Shown: piece after piece, positions 53,645 to 62,864 of the stretch
How the letters are laid out: each line of letters begins with the position of its first letter
Position numbering within the stretch: the stretch's first letter is position 1
Assembly: GCF_014649995.1 (NCBI RefSeq)
Contig: NZ_BMUC01000002.1
Span: 548,765 to 612,053 of the forward strand
Length of the DNA: 63,289 nucleotides
Direction of reading: 5' to 3'
DNA from: Streptomyces griseoflavus
GTDB lineage: Bacteria; Actinomycetota; Actinomycetes; Streptomycetales; Streptomycetaceae
Translations under genes and position numbers: made by a program
The notes under the pieces: model-generated
Seen by the model: the letters and a program-made list of their open reading frames with translations, nothing else
Database searches by the model: none
Told to the model about the DNA's origin: nothing

Positions 53645-54619
53645 GTGACCACCCCCGACCTTCCCCTCGTTTCCTCCGGCGGCTGTGGCGACGGCTGTGC
53701 CTGCGGCGCCGACGAGGAGACCTACCTGGAGTGCGGCCTCGACCCCGCGCTCGCCCAGCTCCTCGCCGACGCGGGCCTCGACCCCGTCGAGGTCGAGGAC
53801 ATCGCCAACGTGGCGCTCCAGGAGGACCTGGCCCACGGAGTGGACGTGACGACGGTCGCGACCATCCCGCACGACGCCGTCGCCACCGCCGACTTCACCG
53901 CCCGGGAGGCCGGCACCGTGGCGGGCCTCAGGGTCGCCGAGGCGGTCATGTCGATCGTCTGCACGGAGGAGTTCGAGGTCGAGCGCCACGTGGAGGACGG
54001 CGACCGTGTGGAGGCCGGCCAGGCCCTGCTGTCGATCACCACCCGCACCCGCGACATCCTCACCGCGGAGCGCAGCGCCCTCAACCTCCTGTGCCGCCTC
54101 TCGGGCATCGCGACCGCCACCCGCGCCTGGGCGGACACCCTGGAGGGCACCAAGGCGAAGGTCCGCGACACCCGCAAGACCACGCCGGGCCTGCGCAGCC
54201 TGGAGAAGTTCGCCGTGCGCTGCGGCGGCGGCGTCAACCACCGCATGTCCCTGTCGGACGCGGCCCTGGTCAAGGACAACCACGTGGTGGCCGCAGGCGG
54301 GGTCGCCGAGGCCTTCGCCGCGGTCCGCGAACGCTTCCCCGACGTGCCCGTCGAGGTGGAGGTCGACACCCTGCACCAGCTCCGCGAGGTCCTCGACGCC
54401 GGCGCCGACCTGATCCTGCTGGACAACTTCACGCCGGGCGAGTGCGCGGAGGCGGTGGCCGTCGTCGACGGCCGTGCCGCCCTGGAGGCCTCCGGCCGCC
54501 TCACGCTCACCAACGCCAAGGCGTACGCCGACACGGGCGTCGACTACCTGGCCGTGGGCGCCCTCACCCACTCCTCGCCGATCCTCGACATCGGCCTCGA
54601 CCTGCGCGCGGCGGAGTAG
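53645..54619 (+). CDS. nadC: Nicotinate-nucleotide pyrophosphorylase (quinolinate phosphoribosyltransferase)
   Basis: 324 residues from GTG 53645, which has AGGAG 11 nt upstream; GTG 53636, overlapping the nadB stop, is the alternative. RDTRKTTPGLRSLEKFAVRCGGG and DNHV are the quinolinate- and PRPP-binding motifs, and DLILLDNF is the Mg site. The first ~20 residues contain SGGCGDGCACG, a Cys cluster absent from most NadC enzymes, discussed as a finding. It makes nicotinate mononucleotide from quinolinate. Confidence 0.96.
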   Translation: MTTPDLPLVSSGGCGDGCACGADEETYLECGLDPALAQLLADAGLDPVEVEDIANVALQEDLAHGVDVTTVATIPHDAVATADFTAREAGTVAGLRVAEAVMSIVCTEEFEVERHVEDGDRVEAGQALLSITTRTRDILTAERSALNLLCRLSGIATATRAWADTLEGTKAKVRDTRKTTPGLRSLEKFAVRCGGGVNHRMSLSDAALVKDNHVVAAGGVAEAFAAVRERFPDVPVEVEVDTLHQLREVLDAGADLILLDNFTPGECAEAVAVVDGRAALEASGRLTLTNAKAYADTGVDYLAVGALTHSSPILDIGLDLRAAE

Positions 54620-54627
54620 GACCGATC

Positions 54628-55425
54628 ATGCTGCTGACGATCGACGTGGGCAACACGCACACCGTCCTGGGCCTGTTCGACGGCGAGGAGATCGTCGAAC
54701 ACTGGCGCATCTCCACCGACGCGCGCCGCACGGCCGACGAGCTCGCGGTCCTCCTCCAGGGCCTCATGGGCATGCACCCGCTGCTCGGCGACGAGCTGGG
54801 CGACGGCATCGACGGCATCGCGATCTGCGCGACGGTCCCGTCCGTCCTGCACGAACTGCGCGAGGTCACGCGCCGCTACTACGGGGACGTGCCGGCGGTC
54901 CTCGTCGAACCGGGCGTGAAGACGGGCGTCCCGATCCAGTTCGACAACCCCAAGGAGGTCGGCGCCGACCGCATCATCAACGCGGTCGCGGCGAACGAGC
55001 TGTACGGCGGACCGGCCATCGTCGTCGACTTCGGTACGGCGACGACGTTCGACGCGGTCTCCGCGCGGGGGGAGTACGTCGGCGGGGTCATCGCCCCCGG
55101 CATCGAGATCTCGGTGGAGGCGCTCGGGGTCAAGGCGGCCCAGCTGCGCAAGATCGAGGTGGCCCGGCCCCGGACGGTGATCGGCAAGAACACCGTCGCG
55201 GCGATGCAGTCGGGCATCGTGTACGGCTTCGCCGGCCAGGTGGACGGGGTCGTCAACCGCATGGCGCGGGAGCTGGCGGACGATCCCGACGACGTGACGG
55301 TGATCGCGACGGGCGGACTGGCGCCGACGGTGCTGGGGGAGAGCTCGGTGATCGACGAGCACGAGCCGTGGCTGACCCTGATCGGCCTCCGCATGGTGTA
55401 CGAGCGGAACGTGTCCCGCCTGTAG
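54628..55425 (+). CDS. coaX: Type III pantothenate kinase
   Basis: 265 residues. The phosphate motif DVGNTHTVLGLF at 6-17, GADRIINAVAA with the catalytic Asp near 113, VDFGTATTFD near 132 and GGVIAPGIEIS identify CoaX of the acetate/sugar kinase superfamily. It phosphorylates pantothenate, so the operon holds both PanC and the next enzyme of CoA synthesis. ATG 54628 is 8 nt after the nadC stop. Two hairpins end the operon. Confidence 0.95.
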   Translation: MLLTIDVGNTHTVLGLFDGEEIVEHWRISTDARRTADELAVLLQGLMGMHPLLGDELGDGIDGIAICATVPSVLHELREVTRRYYGDVPAVLVEPGVKTGVPIQFDNPKEVGADRIINAVAANELYGGPAIVVDFGTATTFDAVSARGEYVGGVIAPGIEISVEALGVKAAQLRKIEVARPRTVIGKNTVAAMQSGIVYGFAGQVDGVVNRMARELADDPDDVTVIATGGLAPTVLGESSVIDEHEPWLTLIGLRMVYERNVSRL

Positions 55426-55430
55426 GGGCC

Positions 55431-55451
55431 GCCGGGGGCAGTGCCCCCGGC
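55431..55451 (+). terminator. First terminator hairpin of the pan-nad-coaX operon
   Basis: A perfect 9-bp stem (55431-55439 with 55443-55451) with a 3-nt loop starts 6 nt after the coaX stop. Confidence 0.7.
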
Positions 55452-55452
55452 C

Positions 55453-55489
55453 GCCGGGTGCCACCCCGCCCACCTGGGTGGCACCCGGC
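55453..55489 (+). terminator. Second terminator hairpin of the pan-nad-coaX operon
   Basis: A perfect 14-bp stem (55453-55466 with 55476-55489) with a 9-nt loop directly follows the first hairpin. A tandem pair like this should block read-through efficiently. Confidence 0.8.
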
Positions 55490-55532
55490 GCCACACCATC
55501 ACCCGATACGCCCTGTTTGTCTGATTAGCGCG

Positions 55533-55538
55533 TATCGT
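55533..55538 (+). promoter_or_regulatory. -10 hexamer, leaderless
   Basis: TATCGT ends 6 nt before ATG 55545. No ribosome site intervenes. Confidence 0.5.
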
Positions 55539-55544
55539 CGCACC

Positions 55545-56156
55545 ATGCCCACGCCCTACGGATCCCGCGGCGGCCTGGCGTTCGGTGCGGAGGAACTGCG
55601 CGTGCTCCGCCGCGCCCTCGCCCTCGCCCTGCACCCCACCCCCGCCTCGGCCGACGACGTCCAGGACTGCCTCCGCCTCGCCGACTCCCTCGACGAGGCG
55701 ACGCGGGAGAGTGCCCGGCTGCGCGCCTTCCTCCTGGCCGACCTAGGCCGTTACCGCGCCGCCCTCCCCGGCACCGCCGCCGGCTACCTCACACTCCTGG
55801 AGGAGGCGCTGGGCGCCGGGTACCGCCCGGGCCCCGACGACCTGGCCGCCCTGCGCGCCCTGCGCGGCAACCCCACCGCCGCCGCCCTCCTGCGGCACTG
55901 CGGGCGCACCCGCCTCACGGCCCTCCCCGGAGGCCGGGCGGCCGCCACCGCCGCCTCCGGCGAGGACCAGGAGAACGAGCCCGCGGAACGGCCGTCCAGG
56001 CCCCACCCGGCACCGAATCCCACCCCCGCTCCCACGCCCGCCCCTCCGCCCGGCACCCCCAAGCCCACCCGCCGCCCCGTCCCCACTCCCGGCGAGGTCT
56101 TCCCCCGTCGCAAACCCACCCCGCCCCCGCCCGGCCGGCACCTGGCCGCGGGCTGA
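55545..56156 (+). CDS. Hypothetical helical protein with Pro-rich tail
   Basis: 203 residues. Residues 1-115 form a helical domain (AEELRVLRRALALALHPTPASADDVQDCLRLADSLDEA). The rest is disordered with PTPAPTPAPPPGTPKPTRRP-type sequence and a basic end. No membrane segment or catalytic motif is visible. It is separated from coaX by terminators and followed by the 58-residue membrane protein gene. I do not recognise the family. Confidence 0.7.
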   Translation: MPTPYGSRGGLAFGAEELRVLRRALALALHPTPASADDVQDCLRLADSLDEATRESARLRAFLLADLGRYRAALPGTAAGYLTLLEEALGAGYRPGPDDLAALRALRGNPTAAALLRHCGRTRLTALPGGRAAATAASGEDQENEPAERPSRPHPAPNPTPAPTPAPPPGTPKPTRRPVPTPGEVFPRRKPTPPPPGRHLAAG

Positions 56157-56170
56157 CGGCCCGGGCTGGC

Positions 56171-56176
56171 TACCCT
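56171..56176 (+). promoter_or_regulatory. -10 hexamer, leaderless
   Basis: TACCCT ends 6 nt before ATG 56183, again without a ribosome site. Confidence 0.45.
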
Positions 56177-56182
56177 GGTGTC

Positions 56183-56359
56183 ATGGACTACGTCTCCGCG
56201 CTCCTCCCCCCGGCCGTCATGGCCGTCCTCTTCATCAGCGTCATCCGAGTGATCGTGAAGACTCAGGGCGGCGCCAACAAGACGAAGGAGGACGCCGCCG
56301 TCGACGCGGCCCTCACCAGGGTGGAGGGCGCGAGCCCCGCCCCCAGGTCCGAGGCCTGA
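56183..56359 (+). CDS. 58-residue single-span membrane protein
   Basis: The frame from ATG 56183 to TGA 56357-56359 encodes one hydrophobic helix (about 6-25, LLPPAVMAVLFISVIRVIV) with a short outside N-terminus and an Asp/Lys/Glu-rich cytoplasmic tail (KTKEDAAVDAALTRVEGAS). Third-position GC is high over the whole frame, which supports coding. Its own -10 element lies just upstream. No function can be assigned; partner protein or membrane adaptor is possible. Confidence 0.72.
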   Translation: MDYVSALLPPAVMAVLFISVIRVIVKTQGGANKTKEDAAVDAALTRVEGASPAPRSEA

Positions 56360-56492
56360 CGCCTCCCCACGGCCCTCGCGGCCGCCCGACGCCGCCGCAC
56401 TCCCAGGGCGTACGACTCCCACTCGTGCGCCCTGTTCGCGCGCGTTCGCCACGTCGCGGCCCCTCCGGCACGCCGTGACGGAGTTCTCCCAC

Positions 56493-56498
56493 TATTGT
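56493..56498 (+). promoter_or_regulatory. -10 hexamer of the BlaI-like gene, leaderless
   Basis: TATTGT ends 7 nt before GTG 56506. The surrounding ACTATTGTCTGAGTTGT resembles the TACA/TGTA-type half sites bound by BlaI-family repressors, so autorepression is possible. Confidence 0.45.
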
Positions 56499-56505
56499 CT
56501 GAGTT

Positions 56506-56919
56506 GTGCCTCGCCCCCTGGGAGAACTCGAAGACGCGGTCATGACGCGGGTGTGGAAGTGGAACCGCCCGGTGACCGTTCGGGAAGTCCTGGAAGATCT
56601 CCAGAAGGAGCGGTCCATCGCGTACACCACGGTGATGACCGTCCTGGACAATCTCCATCAGAAGGGCTGGGTGCGCCGGGAAGCCGAAGGCCGGGCCTAT
56701 CGATATGAGGCGGTCTCCACTCGCGCCGCCTACGCCGCCGCGCTGATGAACGAGGCGTGGTCGCAGAGCGACAACGCCGCGGCCGCTCTCGTCGCCTTCT
56801 TCGGCATGATGAGCGAGGAACAGCGCCAGGCTCTCACCGACGCGGTACGGATCGTCCAGCTCCCGGAAACCGGCACCGACGAGAACCCCGGCTCCGCCGA
56901 GGACCGCGGCGGGCGATAG
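56506..56919 (+). CDS. BlaI/MecI/CopY-family repressor
   Basis: 137 residues. The winged helix at about 4-72 is typical: LGELEDAVMTRVWKWNRPVTVREVLEDL and AYTTVMTVLDNLHQKGWV. The C-terminal helical dimerisation part (MMSEEQRQALTDAVRIV) is followed by an acidic tail. No BlaR-type sensor protease is adjacent, so the signal and targets are open. The family controls beta-lactamase, copper and other stress genes. Its stop codon TAG forms part of the -10 of argA downstream. Confidence 0.9.
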   Translation: MPRPLGELEDAVMTRVWKWNRPVTVREVLEDLQKERSIAYTTVMTVLDNLHQKGWVRREAEGRAYRYEAVSTRAAYAAALMNEAWSQSDNAAAALVAFFGMMSEEQRQALTDAVRIVQLPETGTDENPGSAEDRGGR

Positions 56920-56922
56920 CGT
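56917..56922 (+). promoter_or_regulatory. -10 hexamer of argA, leaderless, overlapping a stop codon
   Basis: TAGCGT begins with the stop TAG of the BlaI-like gene and ends 6 nt before ATG 56929. Confidence 0.45.
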
Positions 56923-56928
56923 CCGCTC

Positions 56929-57462
56929 ATGTCAGCAGACAGCCCCGAAGCCACCGCAAATGCCATCACGGTCCGCCGGGCCCGCACCAGCGATGTACAG
57001 GCCGTGCGCCGTCTCCTTGACGCCTACGTCCGCGGGAGCATCCTGCTCGACAAAGCGACCGTGACGCTTTACGAGGACATCCAGGAGTTCTGGGTCGCGG
57101 AACGGGACGACAACGCGGAGGTGGTCGGCTGCGGCGCCCTGCACGTGATGTGGGAAGACCTCGCGGAAGTCCGCACTCTCGCCGTGAAGCCGGGCCTGAA
57201 GGGCTCCGGCGTCGGACACCGGTTGCTGGAGAAGTTGCTGGAGACGGCCCGCTGGCTCGGTGTTCGGCGCGTATTCTGCCTGACCTTCGAAGTGGACTTC
57301 TTCGGCAAGCACGGCTTCGTGGAGATCGGTGAGACCCCGGTCGACACCGATGTGTACGCGGAGCTGCTGCGTTCCTATGACGAGGGCGTCGCGGAGTTCC
57401 TCGGTCTCGAACGCGTGAAACCGAACACCTTGGGCAACAGCCGGATGCTTCTGCATCTGTGA
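56929..57462 (+). CDS. argA: N-acetylglutamate synthase, short GNAT type
   Basis: 177 residues, a single GNAT domain. VTVRRARTSDV-like VRRARTSDVQAVRRLLDAYV opens the fold. VGCGALHVMWEDLAEVRTLAV and GSGVGHRLLEKLLETA bind acetyl-CoA, and FEVDFFGKHGF with GNSRMLLHL at the C-terminus matches the short ArgA of mycobacteria as I recall it. It should make N-acetylglutamate for arginine synthesis. No other arg gene is nearby. Confidence 0.88.
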   Translation: MSADSPEATANAITVRRARTSDVQAVRRLLDAYVRGSILLDKATVTLYEDIQEFWVAERDDNAEVVGCGALHVMWEDLAEVRTLAVKPGLKGSGVGHRLLEKLLETARWLGVRRVFCLTFEVDFFGKHGFVEIGETPVDTDVYAELLRSYDEGVAEFLGLERVKPNTLGNSRMLLHL

Positions 57463-57597
57463 TCGCCGGACGATTCCGCACGGCACCCCATGACGCGGGC
57501 CCCTATGTCCGAAACGCGCATGTTTCCGAACCCGCTGCGGGCTCCGGGTCTCTCCCAGGGGTTTGTGTTTTTACGGCAAAAGCGGTTTGCTTTCCGG

Positions 57598-57611
57598 AGT
57601 ACTGCAGTACT
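57598..57611. promoter_or_regulatory. Perfect 14-bp palindrome upstream of lsr2
   Basis: AGTACTGCAGTACT equals its own reverse complement, with another TACTGCA overlapping its end. It lies 76 nt before the lsr2 GTG in an A/T-richer island (about 57563-57625), which is also what Lsr2 itself prefers to bind. Confidence 0.6.
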
Positions 57612-57686
57612 GCATATACAAGGGACGGCGATACGGCGGACGCCGCCACACTCCGGACCCTCAGGTTTTCGATGAAAGGAAATCCG

Positions 57687-58022
57687 GTGGCACAGAAGGT
57701 TCAGGTCCTTCTTGTCGACGACCTCGACGGCGGCGAGGCGGACGAGACCGTGACGTTCGCGTTGGACGGCAAGACATACGAGATCGATCTCACCACCGCC
57801 AATGCGGACAAGCTCCGTGGCCTTCTCGACCCTTACGTGAAGGGTGGTCGCCGCACCGGGGGCCGCGCTTCGGGCGGCCGTGGAAAGGCGCGTGCTTCTT
57901 CCGGTGGCAGCCAGGACACCGCGGCCATCCGCGCCTGGGCGAAGGAGAACGGATACGAGGTCAACGACCGCGGCCGTGTTCCGGCGTCCATCCGCGAGGC
58001 CTACGAAAAGGCCAACGGCTGA
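57687..58022 (+). CDS. lsr2: Nucleoid-associated silencer Lsr2
   Basis: 111 residues from GTG 57687, preceded by AAAGGA. ATG 57672 is less likely. The N-terminal dimerisation domain (QKVQVLLVDDLDGGEADETVTFALDGKTYEIDL) and the C-terminal helical DNA-binding part (IRAWAKENGYEVNDRGRVPASIREAY, with the RGR hook for AT minor grooves) are intact, linked by a basic Gly/Arg region. Lsr2 silences AT-rich, often horizontally acquired and biosynthetic genes. Its 3' end overlaps the convergent gene by 22 nt. Confidence 0.97.
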   Translation: MAQKVQVLLVDDLDGGEADETVTFALDGKTYEIDLTTANADKLRGLLDPYVKGGRRTGGRASGGRGKARASSGGSQDTAAIRAWAKENGYEVNDRGRVPASIREAYEKANG

Positions 58023-58738
58023 CCGTCGGTCTTTACGGCGGCGGCCGCGCACGCGCGCCGCAGCCGAACCCGGTGGATCTGTGTCGCCACGGTGTTCACC
58101 AGCCGCACGAGATCCGGGGGGCCGGCACCGTTCCCCCCGGCGCCGCTCGCGCCCATCGCCGACAGCGTCGGCAGCGAGGCCCCGGCCTCGCGTTCCGGCC
58201 CGGGGGGCCGCAGCCACACGGCGGCCCCCTGCGAACCGTCCCCCGCACGTGCCCACGCGTCCCACGCGTCCTGCGCGTCCCGCAGGGCCCGGGCGTCCCG
58301 CGCGGTGTCCGTACCCGCCCGCGCCCGCGCGCCTGCCCCGACGCCCCCACGGGGCGGCCCGACGGGCCTGGGCGCCTCCATGCGGCCCCCCGCCCCGACC
58401 GCCGTCAGGTCCAGGTCCGGCGGTGCGCCCCAGTCCAGCCACTCGAGCAGCCCGGGCAGCTCCTCCGCGCTGCCCGCGGCCACCAGCAGCCGCATCCGGT
58501 CGCCGGACAGGGCCACCGGGAAACCCCGCCCGTGGCGTCCCAGGCGTGCCAGCGCCGCCTTGCCCGCCTCGGCGGGCACGTCGAGGACGTCGAAGCGCAC
58601 CCCCACCACCAGCCGCACCGGGTTCCCGGGCACCGTGGGCCAGCCCAGCACGTTCTCGTACCAGAGCCCGAGCGCGTCGCCGGGCGCGGTGAGCGGCCGA
58701 CGGGGCGGGGGGACGTCGGCGGAAGCGAAGCCGGCCAT
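58001..58738 (-). CDS. Hypothetical protein with Prim-Pol-like N-terminus
   Basis: 245 residues. The N-terminal half contains WYENVLGWPTVPG, VGVRFDVLDVPAEAG and ALARLGRHGRGFPVAL, reminiscent of truncated bifunctional DNA primase/polymerase domains of Streptomyces, but no catalytic acidic triad is evident. The C-terminal half is Ala/Gly/Arg-rich and ends in RLVNTVATQIHRVRLRRACAAAA. It ends inside lsr2 on the opposite strand. A role with lsr2 is possible but unproven. Confidence 0.65.
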   Translation of the reverse strand: MAGFASADVPPPRRPLTAPGDALGLWYENVLGWPTVPGNPVRLVVGVRFDVLDVPAEAGKAALARLGRHGRGFPVALSGDRMRLLVAAGSAEELPGLLEWLDWGAPPDLDLTAVGAGGRMEAPRPVGPPRGGVGAGARARAGTDTARDARALRDAQDAWDAWARAGDGSQGAAVWLRPPGPEREAGASLPTLSAMGASGAGGNGAGPPDLVRLVNTVATQIHRVRLRRACAAAAVKTDGQPLAFS

Positions 58739-59169
58739 GCCCGCGCAACCGCGCGGAGGGCCGTCGGGTTACGCTGGGTGCGCGGACGTGTGCGCAGGGT
58801 GTCGAACAGGGGGGCGCGCGGGAGTGGGGGGAGGCGCAAGGTTGTTCGCCCGTAGCGGAGGGAACCCGTGCACTCGGCATGGACTGTCGGTAGCAGCGGG
58901 TAAGACATCCCTAGTGAGAGGGGGCGACACGGAGGCCGGCGCCTGCCCCGTTCGCCATGGGCGTACTGGCGATGGGGGTAACTGCCTGGCCTGCGGGAAC
59001 ATCGTCTCGCACCATCGGGTTGGAGCAGATGTCGGCGTGAGCGGGGTCAGGAGGCCATCGACGGTGTCGGCAGTTGGAATGAGCGGTCCCCGCTTGCGGG
59101 ACTAAGCTGCGGAAGGACAGGGAGGGGAAGTTCCCCCCACTGCCTGACCGCTCTGAGGAGCGATTAACG
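58739..59169. other. 431-nt upstream region of clpC
   Basis: It contains a + strand TACGCT (58770-58775), the ClgR-like box (58950-58966), a GGGGAA-G-TTCCCC palindrome around 59125 and the clpC ribosome site GAGGAG. No coding frame with proper bias was seen. A long leader or several promoters are likely. Confidence 0.5.
58950..58966 (+). promoter_or_regulatory. ClgR-like operator of clpC
   Basis: GTTCGC-CATGG-GCGTAC is close to the GTTCGC-N5-GCGAAC type site I recall for the Clp activator ClgR. TAACTG 13 nt downstream could be the activated -10. Confidence 0.55.
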
Positions 59170-61695
<2,526 letters not shown>

Positions 61696-61723
61696 CCGTC
61701 GCGCTCGGCCCGAACGGGAAACA

Positions 61724-61764
61724 GGGGTCTGCCCCGGGACACACGTCCCGGGGCAGACCCCTTT
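61724..61764 (+). terminator. Intrinsic terminator of clpC
   Basis: A perfect 17-bp stem (61724-61740 with 61745-61761), a 4-nt loop and TTT. It lies between clpC and the convergent phosphatase gene, so it may serve both. Confidence 0.9.
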
Positions 61765-61783
61765 CCGCTGCCGCGGGACGGGT

Positions 61784-62422
61784 TCAGGAGAGCCGGCCGC
61801 CGTAGTCCGGCAGCTTGAAGGTCTTCTCGGCGTGGCCGCCGGACAGGTCGGTGGGGCTGTTCCCGATGTTGGCGATGATCGTGTAGCCCTTCCGCTCGAT
61901 GGCGACCCGCTGGGCCGTCTTGTACTCGGCGACGTTCCTGAACAGGTCGAGGAAGCCGCGGACGTACAGGCCGGAGGACTCGTAGCCGGCCTGGTCGAGG
62001 TTCCACTCGGTGGGCGCGTGGATGATGCCGGGCCGGGCGGTCACGAAGAACAGGTCCACACCGCGCTCCTCGGCGTACCGGGCGACCTCCAGGACCGGCT
62101 CGTTGGCCGGCTGGGGGAAGCTGAAGCCGAAGTCGGTCTCCAGGGCGGTGTTGTCGATGTCGAGGACGATGGCCTGCTTCTCGCCCGGCCGGGTGTCCGC
62201 GATCCGTTGCCTCAGATAGGGCAGGGCCTGGTCCATGACCGCCTGGCAGTCCCGCTGCCACGTGTCGTAGTCGACGGCGGCGGCAGCGGCCGGGGCCGCG
62301 GTGGCGGCCGCGGGGGAGCCCATAGGTGTCGAGGCATCGGCCGGTGCGGCCAGGGCCACCAGTGCGGTCGCGGAGACGGCGGTCACCGATACGCGGCGCA
62401 ACCAGGAGTGTCGGCTTCTCAT
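61784..62422 (-). CDS. Secreted HAD-family acid phosphatase
   Basis: 212 residues. A signal peptide with two Arg-containing stretches (MRSRHSWLRR) and Ala-rich hydrophobic core ends near AAPADAS (about 30). The HAD nucleophile motif is VLDIDNTAL near residue 88 and motif II is FFVTARPG near 126; the Lys/acid motifs follow (AERKG..., GNSPTDLSGGHAEKTF). This is the class IIIB/acid phosphatase type, acting outside the cell on phosphomonoesters. It is monocistronic. Confidence 0.86.
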   Translation of the reverse strand: MRSRHSWLRRVSVTAVSATALVALAAPADASTPMGSPAAATAAPAAAAAVDYDTWQRDCQAVMDQALPYLRQRIADTRPGEKQAIVLDIDNTALETDFGFSFPQPANEPVLEVARYAEERGVDLFFVTARPGIIHAPTEWNLDQAGYESSGLYVRGFLDLFRNVAEYKTAQRVAIERKGYTIIANIGNSPTDLSGGHAEKTFKLPDYGGRLS

Positions 62423-62864
62423 GTCGTGGGGGTCCTCTCACGTCCGTGACGCGGGCCAACATGTCGTGAGCATGTTCGTGTGCGAGGGTGACGCGAGGTG
62501 AACCGTAGGGTTACCGGGCGGTAGGCGCCTAGAGGCGTGCGCCACATTTCTGAAGCGGCACATGCCGCTGCCCGGTGACATGCTGCACAGGCGTGATGTC
62601 CGGTACTACCCGGAATAGTGAGAAGACGCCGGAAACCGAATCGGATATTCGGCTCGGCAGGGTGATCGATCGGCCAGAAATGGGGGTTTCGTCCGCTAAA
62701 AGACCTCTGTCAAGAGACGTGCATCTCACGCCCGTTCTACGAGGTTCCGTCGTAGATCACACTATTGCGGCTTTTCGGGCGGAAGGGTTACCACTGAATG
62801 GCCACCGCGGCGCGGTCCTGTGCGTCGGGTGGTTTTCGACTGTTCCCTTCCTGATGAGGTTTCG
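62423..62864. other. 442-nt divergent region upstream of the M23 peptidase gene
   Basis: It contains CCGAAT-CGGAT-ATTCGG (62636-62652) and CTACGA-GGTTCCG-TCGTAG (62737-62755), two inverted repeats, and TATTGC at 62763-62768 as a candidate -10. I looked for the c-di-AMP (ydaO) riboswitch that precedes several Streptomyces cell-wall hydrolase genes and did not find its core. An upstream A/T-richer island spans about 62610-62770. Confidence 0.45.

Noticed and set aside
55431-55489. CRISPR-like or REP array behind coaX
   Set aside because: The two hairpins differ in sequence and there is no repeat-spacer periodicity; they are best explained as terminators.
62423-62864. ydaO-type c-di-AMP riboswitch upstream of the M23 peptidase
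   Set aside because: The conserved core elements I know for this riboswitch are not visible; only short inverted repeats are.
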